64,000 nucleotides of DNA, taken from positions 604,882 to 668,881 of the forward strand of contig NZ_KB891995.1 in NCBI RefSeq assembly GCF_000373625.1, given 5' to 3'. Positions 50,655-61,629 of this stretch are shown here, one piece after another. The stretch comes from Streptomyces sp. LaPpAH-108 (GTDB lineage: Bacteria; Actinomycetota; Actinomycetes; Streptomycetales; Streptomycetaceae). The translations under genes and the position numbers were made by a program. The notes beneath the pieces are model-generated. The model made no database searches. It was not told the DNA's origin and saw nothing but the letters and a program-made list of their open reading frames with translations. The first letter of the stretch is position 1. Each line of letters opens with the position of its first letter.

Positions 50655-50800
50655 GGAGCAGATGTCGGCGTCAGGGGTCAGGAGGCCATCGACGGTGTCG
50701 GCAGTTGGAATGAGCGGTCCCCGCTTGCGGGACTAAGCTGCGGAAGGACAGGGAGGGGAAGTTCCCCCCACTGCCTGACCGCTCTGAGGAGCGATTAACG

Positions 50801-53329
<2,529 letters not shown>

Positions 53330-53355
53330 CCCTCCGGGGGCTCGCCTGAAAAACC

Positions 53356-53394
53356 CCGAAAGGGCCGGTGCTTTTCGAGCACCGGCCCTTTCGG
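53356..53394. terminator. Bidirectional terminator between clpC and the NACHT gene
   Basis: A perfect 17-bp stem (53356-53372 with 53378-53394) with a TTTCG loop. It lies between the convergent clpC and NACHT-LRR genes and probably serves both. Confidence 0.9.
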
Positions 53395-53400
53395 CGTTCG

Positions 53401-56400
53401 TCAGAAGGGGAGGTTGCGGGCGTGTGTGGTCGTTATCCCGATGCCTGGGAAGTCCTGGCCGTACGCGCTCCGATCCAGTGCTACGGCGCCCGAAGCCGTG
53501 AGATCCACACTCTTCAGGTTCGGACACAGCCTGCCCAGGGCGGACAGATCCTCATCGCCTCGGACGTCGAACACCTCCAGCGTCTGGATGCCTGACAGCT
53601 CAAGGGCGCCCGCCCACTGTTCAGCGGCCTGCGCGGGGAGGGCCAGCGCGGTGAGAGCCGGGTGCGAGGCGAGTTCGGACCAGTCTTCGGCATCGAACGA
53701 AACGACTCCGCAGAACAGCCGCAGACGCTGGAGGGTCGGCCATTGAGAGAGCCCGTGGAGACTGCCGGCCGGTAACGCATCGCCGGGCAGGTTCAGTGAG
53801 GTCAGTGGGGCATCACGAGGCAGATTCCGCAGACCTGCGGCCAGTTCGCTCGGTAGCGAGAGACTTCGCAAGGTAGTGAGTCGGGCCAGTCCCGAGATCT
53901 CGCCCAGGCCGTGCAGATACAAGCCGGTAAGCCCCAGATGCGCCAGCGGGGAAAGGTCGGCTACTCCCGGACAACCTGTCAGGCTGATGTGATCGAGTGA
54001 TCCCAGGGTGGCGAATGGCCGGAGATCCCGAATCAGCGGATTCTCTGACACGTCGATTCTGCGCACCCCCTCCGGAAGCGCCCGGATGATGTCTGTCAGG
54101 TGGTGCGGCCCCGCGAATGCCAGCTGAGCCTGCGGGTCGAGCCGGGGAAGAGCGCACAAGGTTTCCGGAGAGGTCACCTTGACGAGAAAATCCTCGGTGT
54201 CCAGGTGAGCAAGCACTTCGGCGGCGTACCCGATCGGGTCGAAGCGGTCCCAGGCCCGCGTCAGGTGGAATCGCACCCAAAAGGAAGGATGGTCGACGTA
54301 CCGCTTCAGCAGCGGCACGGCCGCGTCCGTGCCGACCAGGGCTGCCGTGACGGTCACCGCCTCGGCCTCCCTGTCCGACAGTCCCTCGGGCCCCGGCAGC
54401 AGTTCCAGGACCAGGGGGCCCGCGAGGGCCAGTTCCTTGGCTTCTTCCAGCGTCCGGGGCGGCAGCAAGTTTCTCGCCAGGTTCTGGACCGTGAGGCGTA
54501 TCGAAGGGTCCAGTTCCGTCGCGTGCTCCAGGCAGGCCATCGCGAGCAGATGGGCCCGCTTGTCCGGGTTCGACGCCAGCAGGCTCAGCAGTTCCGCCCG
54601 TTCCCGGGGGCGTGCCTGGGCCACGGCCATGCGGATCACGTCGGACCACTGGTCGTCGCAGGCGTGCTCGGCGAGGAGGCCGAAGTCGCCCGCTTCGACG
54701 GCGGCGCGGGCGCCGAGGAAGTCCTGGAAGGTGCGGTGGACGAAGTGGAGGGTGTCGGGGGCGGGGGTGAGGAGCAGTCCGGTGCGGACCAGGAAGTGGC
54801 GCAGGACCGAGGCAGCGTCTCCGAGCGCCGACGCTGCCGGTACCGCCGGAAGTGTCTCGGCGATGATGCTCTCCGCCCGGTCCCGGTCCAGTTCCGTGCG
54901 CCCGTTGCGGATCAGCCAGTAGGCGAGTCGTTGCAGGAGCTGGAGCTGGGGTTCCTCGCTCAGCTCGGGCACGGCCATGTCCCGTTCGCGGTCGCGGCGG
55001 GTGAGCAGCATGGAGAGCGCGGACTCGTACAGTTCCTTGCGGCCGTGCGGGAGATAGCCGCGCCGGTCGCGGTGCAGGGCGCAGATGAGGCCGCACATCA
55101 GCGGGTTGGTGGCGAGGCGGCCCAGGTCGGGCTTGGTGCGTACCGCGTCCAGCAGCTGGTCCCGGTACGCGGCGAGCAGCTGGTCCTCCTCCGGTACGCC
55201 CGTCTCGGCGGCCCGGTGCCAGCGGCGGATGAAGGAGGCGACGTCCGAGGGGCTCATCGCGGAGAGGACCAGCTCCGTGAACCCGTCCTCGGCCAGCCAC
55301 TCGTCGCCCACGGCCGAGGGCCGGGAGGTGACGAGCCAGTGGTTGCCGGGAAACGTGTCCGCGAGATCGCGCAGCCACGCACGGGCGCGCTCCCGCTCGG
55401 GTTCCGGCACCTCGTCGAGGCCGTCGATCAGGACGAGGCCGCGCCCGGCGGTCAGCACGCGGTGCTCCCAGCCGTCCGGCTGCGCCCCGTCGAGCGGACA
55501 GCCCACCGCGCCGAGGAACCGCGCCGGGGCGGGCAGGCGGTCCCCGTGCCGGGTGAGGGTGCGCAGCGGGAGGACGAAGGGGACGCGGCCCGAGAGGTGG
55601 GCCATGCGGCCGGTCGGCCCGGTCGCGGCCGACACGGTGAGCCACTGGACCAGCGTGGTCTTGCCCGAGCCCGCGACGCCGCGCAGCAGGACCCGGTCGT
55701 GACCGGCCAGTGCCTCGTCGGCGGGAACGCGGACCGGTTCGGCGGGCGCCGTGCCGAAGGCCGGGCCGAGCGGTTCGCTGTCGTGCCGGACCGCCTCCAG
55801 GCTCAGATAGGCGGAGTCCAGCGGCCAGCGCCCCGGTGAATTGGTGAGGTCGATGCCGTAGATCGTGAGCTTGCCGTGCTTCGTGGCCAGGTGCGCCAGG
55901 TACCAGGTCTCGAAGGCGCGGTCCTGGGTGTCCTGCCCGCGGGTCCGGGTCAGCAGCTCCTCCACCCCGGCGGCCGTTCTGGTCTGGGCGCGGCTCTGTT
56001 CGACGACGGTGCGGGGGACAAAGGTGGAGCGGCGGCTGAAGAATTCCAGGATCTGGCCGCAGGCCCACGTGGTGGCGCCCGTCAGGAACAGCCCGGCGTC
56101 CCCGGACAGCCCGTCCGGCCCGGGGGCCGCCCGCCCCAGCCGCTCGGCCAGTGCGCGCTCGTCCAGCCCGGCGCTCTGGACCAGGTCCATGTCGATGTCG
56201 CCGAGGGCGAGCAGCCTGCGGGTCAGCGCCTCGGTGACGGCTGTCCGCTCGTCGCGGGCGAAGGGCGGCTCGCCGGGTGGGTCCAGCGCCGCGTCGACCA
56301 GGTGCGTGGCGAGCCTGCGTAATTCCTTCTCGCCCAGTCCCCGCTTCTCACCGTGGAGGGAGACCCGGTCGCTCAGCCGTACCGGCTTCGGGACCAGCCC

Positions 56401-56490
56401 AGCGCCCGGGCCGTCGGACGGGAAGAGCTTCTTCAGCAAGGAGACCAGGAGACCGGACGCGAGTTTGCCGCCGATGGCCGTGGGCTCCAT
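53401..56490 (-). CDS. NACHT-LRR (NLR-like) STAND NTPase with two TTA codons
   Basis: 1029 residues from ATG 56490, chosen for GGGGG 6 nt upstream; ATG 56511 is also in frame. The N-terminal helical region (EPTAIGGKLASGLLVSLLKK, about 1-230) resembles the NNH-type domain of bacterial NACHT proteins. The NACHT core has Walker A GVAGSGKT at 271-278, Walker B LVLIDGLDEV with acidic residues at 356-360, and a sensor-like VTSRP at 387-391. A helical region follows, then about seven degenerate leucine-rich repeats from roughly residue 800. Bacterial NACHT proteins of this kind include anti-phage sensors. Leucine codons 57 (56322-56320) and 906 (53775-53773) are TTA, so translation requires the bldA tRNA. 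The upstream gene is the acid phosphatase, 67 nt away on the same strand. Confidence 0.85.
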   Translation of the reverse strand: MEPTAIGGKLASGLLVSLLKKLFPSDGPGAGLVPKPVRLSDRVSLHGEKRGLGEKELRRLATHLVDAALDPPGEPPFARDERTAVTEALTRRLLALGDIDMDLVQSAGLDERALAERLGRAAPGPDGLSGDAGLFLTGATTWACGQILEFFSRRSTFVPRTVVEQSRAQTRTAAGVEELLTRTRGQDTQDRAFETWYLAHLATKHGKLTIYGIDLTNSPGRWPLDSAYLSLEAVRHDSEPLGPAFGTAPAEPVRVPADEALAGHDRVLLRGVAGSGKTTLVQWLTVSAATGPTGRMAHLSGRVPFVLPLRTLTRHGDRLPAPARFLGAVGCPLDGAQPDGWEHRVLTAGRGLVLIDGLDEVPEPERERARAWLRDLADTFPGNHWLVTSRPSAVGDEWLAEDGFTELVLSAMSPSDVASFIRRWHRAAETGVPEEDQLLAAYRDQLLDAVRTKPDLGRLATNPLMCGLICALHRDRRGYLPHGRKELYESALSMLLTRRDRERDMAVPELSEEPQLQLLQRLAYWLIRNGRTELDRDRAESIIAETLPAVPAASALGDAASVLRHFLVRTGLLLTPAPDTLHFVHRTFQDFLGARAAVEAGDFGLLAEHACDDQWSDVIRMAVAQARPRERAELLSLLASNPDKRAHLLAMACLEHATELDPSIRLTVQNLARNLLPPRTLEEAKELALAGPLVLELLPGPEGLSDREAEAVTVTAALVGTDAAVPLLKRYVDHPSFWVRFHLTRAWDRFDPIGYAAEVLAHLDTEDFLVKVTSPETLCALPRLDPQAQLAFAGPHHLTDIIRALPEGVRRIDVSENPLIRDLRPFATLGSLDHISLTGCPGVADLSPLAHLGLTGLYLHGLGEISGLARLTTLRSLSLPSELAAGLRNLPRDAPLTSLNLPGDALPAGSLHGLSQWPTLQRLRLFCGVVSFDAEDWSELASHPALTALALPAQAAEQWAGALELSGIQTLEVFDVRGDEDLSALGRLCPNLKSVDLTASGAVALDRSAYGQDFPGIGITTTHARNLPF

Positions 56491-56557
56491 CCGCCACCCC
56501 CGTATGCGCATGACACCGGACGTACGGATGGAGCCTAGCCAGGGTTTTCGGCCCCTG

Positions 56558-57172
56558 TCAGGAGAGCCGGCCGTCGTAGTCCGGCAGTTTGAAGGTCTTC
56601 TCGGCGTGGCCGCCCGTGAGGTCGGAGGGGCTGTTGCCGATGTTGGCGATGATCGTGTAGCCGTGGGACTCGATGTCGGCGCGCTGGGCGGTCTTGTAGG
56701 CGGCGACGTCCTTGAAGAGGTCGGCGAGGCCGCGGACGCGGAGGCCGGTGACGTCGTAGCCGTCGTGTTCGAGGTTGTACTGGGTGGGGAGGTAGAGGAG
56801 GCCGGGGCGGGCGGTGACGAAGAAGAGGGCCACGTCGTGGTCCTGGGCGTAGCGGGCGACGTTCAGGACGGGCTTGTTGGCGGGCTGCGGGTAGCTGAAG
56901 CCGAAGTCGGTCTCCAGCGTGGTGTTGTCGATGTCGAAGACGATCGCCTGGCGCTCCCCGGAGGGGGCGGCGGCGACGCGGTCCTGGAGGTAGGGGAGCG
57001 CCTGGTCCATGACGGCCGCGCAGTCGCGCTGCCAGGTGGCGTAGTCGACGGCGGCGGCAGCGGCCGTCCTGGGAGTGGCCTCGGCGGCCTGGGCGGGGGC
57101 GGCCAGGGCGGTGAGCGCGGCCAGGCAGACGGCGGTGGTGGCGGTCCGGCGTGCCCAGGGGCGTCTGGTCAT
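56558..57172 (-). CDS. Secreted HAD-family acid phosphatase (class B type)
   Basis: 204 residues from ATG 57172. A Sec signal peptide (RRTATTAVCLAALTALAAPAQA) is cleaved near residue 30. The HAD nucleophile motif is FDIDNTTLETDFG; other landmarks are LFFVTARPGLLYLPTQYNLE and YTIIANIGNSPSDLTGG. It resembles plant-acid-phosphatase/class B enzymes that release phosphate from organic esters outside the cell. It is divergent from the M23 peptidase gene across a long AT-rich region and could be cotranscribed with the NACHT gene. Confidence 0.9.
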   Translation of the reverse strand: MTRRPWARRTATTAVCLAALTALAAPAQAAEATPRTAAAAAVDYATWQRDCAAVMDQALPYLQDRVAAAPSGERQAIVFDIDNTTLETDFGFSYPQPANKPVLNVARYAQDHDVALFFVTARPGLLYLPTQYNLEHDGYDVTGLRVRGLADLFKDVAAYKTAQRADIESHGYTIIANIGNSPSDLTGGHAEKTFKLPDYDGRLS

Positions 57173-57647
57173 CGGTGGGGGGTTCCTCTCGCGTCCGTAC
57201 GGGGCAGGAGCAGGCCCCGGAGAGCGGAAATGTCAGGGACATGCTCTGCGAAGCGGGTGGCGCGAGGGGAACCGTAGGGTTACCGGGGGGTAGGTGGCCA
57301 GAGGCGCGGGTCACATTTGATGGGTCGGCGAATAGCGCCGTCGGTGACATGGCGCACAGGCGAAATGTCCGTTACTACACCAGATAGTGGGAAAGCTTAT
57401 CCGAGCAAAATAGGACATTCGTTCCGGAACTCTGGGTGATACCGCGATGTCGGCGCGGTCGGCGTCCGGGGTGGAGGGTTCTGTCAAGAGTTGGGTGTTT
57501 TTGGCAGGTTCTACTATCCCCTGCCGTAGTGAGGGGGGTTTGAGCGCGAATGGAATGCCGGGTTACCAATGTGTGGTCCCGCCCGGCGAATCGGTGAAAC
57601 ATCCGTGTGCCGGGTGGCTCTCTGTCCCCCGAGTTCACGAGGTATAG
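57173..57647. promoter_or_regulatory. Long AT-richer divergent regulatory region with structured leader
   Basis: 475 bp without a gene, noticeably less GC-rich than its surroundings. The elements seen are arms CGAAATGTCC (57361-57370) and GGACATTCG (57413-57421), a perfect palindrome GTTCCGGAAC (57421-57430), and a likely promoter for the M23 gene with TACTAT at 57512-57517. The resulting leader of about 124 nt contains a hairpin with arms GCCGGG (57557-57562) and CCCGGC (57582-57587) and further foldable sequence up to the ATG. Confidence 0.5.
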
Positions 57648-58196
57648 ATGTTCAAGCGTTCCACGTCTCGTTCTGCCCGTACGTCCCTCCGCAGCCGCGT
57701 GGCCGTCATGGCCGCCGGAGTCGGCGCCGCGGCCGTGCTGGGTGGCGGGGTCGCGAGCGCCGCGACCGCCCCCGCGACCTCCTGGGTCGACCCGGTGCAG
57801 CACTACAAGCTCTCGGCCGGGTTCGCCCAGGCCGGCAGCCACTGGGCCCACAAGCACAGCGGTCAGGACTTCGCGGTGCCCACCGGCACCAGTGTCCTCG
57901 CGGCGCACGGCGGCACGGTCGTCAAGGCCGGTCCGAACGGTGCCGGTGACGGTCCCGCCTACGGCAACGCCGTCGTCATCAAGCACGGCAACGGCCTGTA
58001 CTCGCAGTACGCCCACCTGTCCCGCATCGACGTGCGCGTCGGTCAGGTCGTCAAGACCGGTCAGCACATAGCCCTCTCGGGCAGCACCGGCAACTCCACC
58101 GGCCCGCACCTGCACTTCGAGATCCGTACGACGCCGAACTACGGCTCCGCCGTCAACCCGGTCGTCTTCCTGCGCGCTCACGGCGTCCACGTCTGA
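57648..58196 (+). CDS. Secreted M23 family metallopeptidase
   Basis: 182 residues from ATG 57648. A signal peptide (basic start, then VAVMAAGVGAAAVLGGGVAS) is followed by the LytM/M23 domain. Zinc ligands are HSGQD in HKHSGQDFAVPTGTSV and HLHFE in GPHLHFEIRTT, with the supporting HGNGLYSQYAHLS. It cleaves peptide cross-bridges in peptidoglycan. It has no LysM or other wall-binding domain, so it is a minimal form. The leader region is long and structured, suggesting post-transcriptional control. It is followed by a hairpin. Confidence 0.93.
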   Translation: MFKRSTSRSARTSLRSRVAVMAAGVGAAAVLGGGVASAATAPATSWVDPVQHYKLSAGFAQAGSHWAHKHSGQDFAVPTGTSVLAAHGGTVVKAGPNGAGDGPAYGNAVVIKHGNGLYSQYAHLSRIDVRVGQVVKTGQHIALSGSTGNSTGPHLHFEIRTTPNYGSAVNPVVFLRAHGVHV

Positions 58197-58227
58197 GCCA
58201 CCCGTGTCCCGTACGGGACGTGACGTG

Positions 58228-58253
58228 ACGGCGCCCTGGCATCAGGGCGCCGT
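58228..58253. terminator. Shared terminator of the M23 and TetR genes
   Basis: A perfect 11-bp stem (58228-58238 with 58243-58253) with a GCAT loop lies between the two convergent stops. Confidence 0.85.
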
Positions 58254-58255
58254 GT

Positions 58256-58858
58256 TCACTGCCTGCCGCGGGCGCCCTCGTGCGCCTGCGTCACCAGGTC
58301 CACGGCGACCTCGAGAACGGCCTGGCGCTTCTTCTCGGCGTCGCCCTCCAGGTCCTGCATCACGAACATCCCCGCGTGCAGCGTGAACAGCGCGCTGATG
58401 CAGCGGACCTGGTCGGTGAGCTGGGCCTCGGGGTCGATGATGATGTCCCTGAGGCGGCGCATCCGGTCCTTGAAGGTCTCGCCGATGCGCAGTTCCCGTA
58501 CCGTCGCCTGGTTCTCCTGCATGAACCGGAAGAGCGGTTCCGCTCCGGCCAGCGCCTCGCTGTAGCGCCGGACGATCTCCTGCTTGGTCTCCAGGGTGTG
58601 CGGCTGCCCCTGTCCCCACTCGATCAGGTCCTCGATCGGTTGCGTCAGATCCCGGAAGAGGCTGACGGTGATCTCTTCCTTCGTCTTGAAGTGGTAGTAC
58701 AGGGCCGCTTTGGTCACGTCGAGACGCTCCGCGATCTCGCGCAGAGACGTCTTCTCGTAGCCCTGCTCCGCGAAGAGCTCGAGTGCCACGTCCTGGATGC
58801 GCTGGCGGGTGTTGCCGCGGCGCTGCTGCTTGGTGCCGTCGTCCATCGTGCCACCCAT
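58256..58858 (-). CDS. TetR/AcrR-family repressor
   Basis: 200 residues from ATG 58858 (GGAG upstream; ATG 58846 is an alternative). The DNA-binding domain is RQRIQDVALELFAEQGYEKT, then LREIAERLDVTKAALYYHFK. The C-terminal helical ligand domain is variable, as usual. It is divergent from a DHA2 exporter across a long, nearly perfect inverted repeat, the standard arrangement for a drug-inducible efflux system. I infer that it represses both genes and is released by an exporter substrate. Confidence 0.92.
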   Translation of the reverse strand: MGGTMDDGTKQQRRGNTRQRIQDVALELFAEQGYEKTSLREIAERLDVTKAALYYHFKTKEEITVSLFRDLTQPIEDLIEWGQGQPHTLETKQEIVRRYSEALAGAEPLFRFMQENQATVRELRIGETFKDRMRRLRDIIIDPEAQLTDQVRCISALFTLHAGMFVMQDLEGDAEKKRQAVLEVAVDLVTQAHEGARGRQ

Positions 58859-58884
58859 CCTCGTACTCCTCGCGCTCCCGGGAA

Positions 58885-58953
58885 ACTTACTTGACGCCCG
58901 GCTAGTAAACTGGCTACCTTCAGTGTAGTGAACTAGCCGGGCGGCAAGTAAGT
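58885..58953. promoter_or_regulatory. Long inverted repeat operator between tetR-type and MFS genes
   Basis: Two 22-bp arms (58885-58906 and 58932-58953) are complementary at 21 of 22 positions, with 25 bp between. Core halves read CGCCCGGCTAGT and ACTAGCCGGGCG. The arms lie about 25 bp from each start codon, so dimers on both could repress both directions. Weak -10-like TAGTGA lies in the centre. Confidence 0.8.
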
Positions 58954-58977
58954 ACCTGTCGCAAGGGAGTGGGAGAG

Positions 58978-60570
58978 ATGGCGGACACACAGACGGTCCC
59001 CGCGGACCAGGGGAAACCCGCGGAGCCGGAAAAGCAGCCGAAGAGCGTACGCGTCGTTCTGATGGCCCTCATGATCGCGATGATGCTCGCGATGCTGGAC
59101 AACATGATCGTGGGCACCGCGATGCCGACGATCGTCGGCGACCTCGGCGGCCTGGAGCACCTGTCCTGGGTGGTCACCGGCTACACGCTCGCGACCGCGG
59201 CCTCCACCCCCGTCTGGGGCAAGGTCGGCGACATGTTCGGGCGCAAGGGCGCCTTCCTCACCTCGATCGTGATCTTCCTGATCGGTTCGGCGTTGAGCGG
59301 CATGGCCCAGGACATGGGCCAGCTCATCGGCTTCCGTGCCATCCAGGGTCTCGGCGCCGGTGGTCTGATGGTCGGCGTCATGGCGATCATCGGTGACCTG
59401 ATCCCGCCCCGTGAGCGCGGCAAGTACCAGGGCATGATGGCCGGTGTCATGGCGCTCGCCATGATCGGCGGCCCGCTGGTCGGCGGCACCATCACCGACA
59501 ACTGGGGATGGCGCTGGACCTTCTACATCAACCTGCCGCTCGGCGCGGTCGCGCTCGCGCTGGTCACCGCCGTGCTGCACCTGCCGAAGAAGCGGGCCAA
59601 GGCCGGCATCGACTACCTCGGTGTCGTGCTGCTGACCGTCGGCATCACCGCCATCGTGCTCGTCACCACCTGGGGCGGCACGCAGTACGCGTGGACCTCC
59701 GCGCGCATCATGGAGCTGATCGCGCTCGGCGTCGTGTCGCTGATCGGGTTCGTGTTCTGGCAGACCAAGGCCGCCGAGCCGGTGCTGCCGCTGCACATCT
59801 TCAAGAGCCGCAACTTCACCCTGATGGCCGTCATCGGCTTCATCACCGGCTTCGTGATGTTCGGCGCCACCCTCTTCCTGCCGCTCTACCAGCAGTCCGT
59901 GCAGGGCGCCTCCGCGACCAACTCCGGCCTGCTGCTCCTGCCGATGCTGGGCGCGATGCTCGTGACCTCCATGGTCGCGGGCCGGGTCACCACGGGCAGC
60001 GGCCGTTACAAGGCGTTCCCGGTCGCGGGCGGCGTCCTGATGATCGTCGGCCTCTACTTGATGTCGACCATGGACGTCGACACGACCCGGGTGACCTCCG
60101 GCATCTACATGGCCGTGGTCGGCGCGGGCATGGGCTGCCTGATGCAGGTCACCATGCTGGTCGCGCAGAACAGCGTGGAGATGAAGGACATGGGCGTCGC
60201 CTCGTCCTCCGCCACCCTGTTCCGTACGCTCGGTTCCTCGTTCGGCGTGGCGGTCATGGGCGCGCTGTTCAACAACCGGGTGAACGACACCATGGCCGAG
60301 CGCGGCGGTGCGATGGCCCGGAAGATCACCGAGAAGTCCGCACAGCTGGACGCGGCGCACCTGCGCCTGCTCCCGGCCCCGGTGCAGGACGCGTACAAGC
60401 ACGCGGTCTCCGCCGGTATCCACTCCGCGTTCCTGCTCGGTGCGGTGGTCGCGGTCGTGGTCCTGATCGGCGCCCTGTTCGTCAAGGAGGTCCCGCTGCG
60501 CGGCGGCCCCCAGAAGCCGGAGACGGACAGCCCGGAGACCACTCCGGTCGCCGTCGCCGAAGCGGTCTGA
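58978..60570 (+). CDS. DHA2-family MFS drug exporter (14 TMS)
   Basis: 530 residues from ATG 58978, with GGGAG 8 nt upstream. About 14 hydrophobic helices. Family motifs: motif D1-like LDNMIVGTAMPTIVGDLGG, motif A GKVGDMFGRKG, motif B LIGFRAIQGLGAGGLM, and motif C GPLVGGTITDNWGWRWTFYI. It exports drugs or toxic metabolites in exchange for protons. Control by the divergent TetR-type repressor is indicated by the inverted repeat overlapping its promoter. It ends in a strong terminator. Confidence 0.93.
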   Translation: MADTQTVPADQGKPAEPEKQPKSVRVVLMALMIAMMLAMLDNMIVGTAMPTIVGDLGGLEHLSWVVTGYTLATAASTPVWGKVGDMFGRKGAFLTSIVIFLIGSALSGMAQDMGQLIGFRAIQGLGAGGLMVGVMAIIGDLIPPRERGKYQGMMAGVMALAMIGGPLVGGTITDNWGWRWTFYINLPLGAVALALVTAVLHLPKKRAKAGIDYLGVVLLTVGITAIVLVTTWGGTQYAWTSARIMELIALGVVSLIGFVFWQTKAAEPVLPLHIFKSRNFTLMAVIGFITGFVMFGATLFLPLYQQSVQGASATNSGLLLLPMLGAMLVTSMVAGRVTTGSGRYKAFPVAGGVLMIVGLYLMSTMDVDTTRVTSGIYMAVVGAGMGCLMQVTMLVAQNSVEMKDMGVASSSATLFRTLGSSFGVAVMGALFNNRVNDTMAERGGAMARKITEKSAQLDAAHLRLLPAPVQDAYKHAVSAGIHSAFLLGAVVAVVVLIGALFVKEVPLRGGPQKPETDSPETTPVAVAEAV

Positions 60571-60587
60571 CCCACCGCGGCACAGAC

Positions 60588-60625
60588 CGAAGGCCCCCGG
60601 CGCGTGTCCGCCCCGGGGGCCTTCG
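60588..60625 (+). terminator. Terminator after the MFS gene
   Basis: A perfect 13-bp stem (60588-60600 with 60613-60625) with a 12-nt loop, 18 nt after the stop. Confidence 0.85.
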
Positions 60626-60668
60626 CCGTACCCGGGCACTGTCAGTGCCCCGTGCCACCATCGGCCGC

Positions 60669-61133
60669 ATGGACAAAGTGCGCCGTATGCGCCTGGCCAA
60701 GGACGCCATGGACCGGGGCTGGGCCGATCCCGGCCTCGACCTGAGCGCGGTCGCGGCACACGCCGGGTACTCGCGGTTCCATTTCCTGCGCGCCTTCAAG
60801 GACGTCTACGGCGAGACACCCGGGCAGTACCTGACCCACCGGCGCATCGAGCGGGCGCAGGACCTGCTGCGCACCGCCGGCCTGTCGGTGACCGAGATCT
60901 GCCATCTGGTCGGGTTCAGCAGCCTGGGCACCTTCTCCACCCGGTTCAAGGCGCGGACCGGCCTGACCCCCAGCGAGTACCGGACCCGGCACGGGGGACG
61001 CGGGGCCGCCCTCATACCCGGGTGCTACGCCATGCTCTGGGCGGGCGGGTTCAGAAACGGCCCCGGCACGGCCCGGACGGACAGCGCAATTCCGGAGAAG
61101 CGCGGCGAGGACCCCACTCCTTACGGTGACTGA
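60669..61133 (+). CDS. AraC-family regulator lacking an effector domain
   Basis: 154 residues from ATG 60669. The protein begins directly with the AraC double helix-turn-helix (LDLSAVAAHAGYSRFHFLRA, then YLTHRRIERAQDLLRTAGLS and FSSLGTFSTRFKARTGLTPS). The remaining 50 residues carry no recognised domain. It resembles short AraC proteins that control a neighbouring VOC-family gene, and the VOC gene here starts 36 nt downstream, so the two form an operon. Confidence 0.9.
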   Translation: MDKVRRMRLAKDAMDRGWADPGLDLSAVAAHAGYSRFHFLRAFKDVYGETPGQYLTHRRIERAQDLLRTAGLSVTEICHLVGFSSLGTFSTRFKARTGLTPSEYRTRHGGRGAALIPGCYAMLWAGGFRNGPGTARTDSAIPEKRGEDPTPYGD

Positions 61134-61169
61134 GCAGGAACCGATCACCGCGAACAGCAGGAGCACGTC

Positions 61170-61616
61170 ATGATCAAGGGACTCAAGATCGCGACCGTCT
61201 GGGTACTCGACCAGGACCGGGCGAAGGAGTTCTACACCGAGAAGCTCGGTCTCGAAGTCCGTACGGACCTGACGATGGGCGAGGGCGGCATGCGCTGGCT
61301 CACCGTCGGCTCCCCCGAGCAGCCCGATGTCGAACTGACGCTGATGGTGCCCCGGCCACCGGCGATGGACCCCGAGTCCGCCGAGATGGTGAAGAAGCTC
61401 GTGGCCAAGGGGGTGCTCGGAGCCGGTGTGCTGACCACCGACGACATCCACGGCGACTACAAGAGGCTCAAGGACCGCGGCGTGGAGTTCGTGCAGGAGC
61501 CGCAGGAGCGCCCGTACGGCACGGAGGCGCTGCTGCGCGACGACTCAGGGAACTGGTTCTCGTTCACGCAGCCCCGCGCGGAAGGACTGGACCTGGACAA
61601 GGACTGGGCCTGCTGA
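61170..61616 (+). CDS. VOC family (glyoxalase/bleomycin-resistance-like) protein
   Basis: 148 residues from ATG 61170 (AGGAGC upstream). A paired beta-alpha-beta3 module: TVWVLDQDRAKEFYTEKLGL, MRWLTVGSPEQPDVELTLMV, and GVEFVQEPQERPYGTEALLR followed by DDSGNWFSF. Metal-ligand-like Glu/His positions are partly kept. Substrate unknown; it may bind a toxic small molecule. It is cotranscribed with the AraC gene and convergent with cseC. Confidence 0.88.
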   Translation: MIKGLKIATVWVLDQDRAKEFYTEKLGLEVRTDLTMGEGGMRWLTVGSPEQPDVELTLMVPRPPAMDPESAEMVKKLVAKGVLGAGVLTTDDIHGDYKRLKDRGVEFVQEPQERPYGTEALLRDDSGNWFSFTQPRAEGLDLDKDWAC

Positions 61617-61629
61617 CCGGCCACCGGAC

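Noticed and set aside
57541..57647. Calling a ydaO riboswitch outright
   Set aside because: Only scattered resemblance; the characteristic core sequence was not found, so it is reported only as a weak hypothesis.
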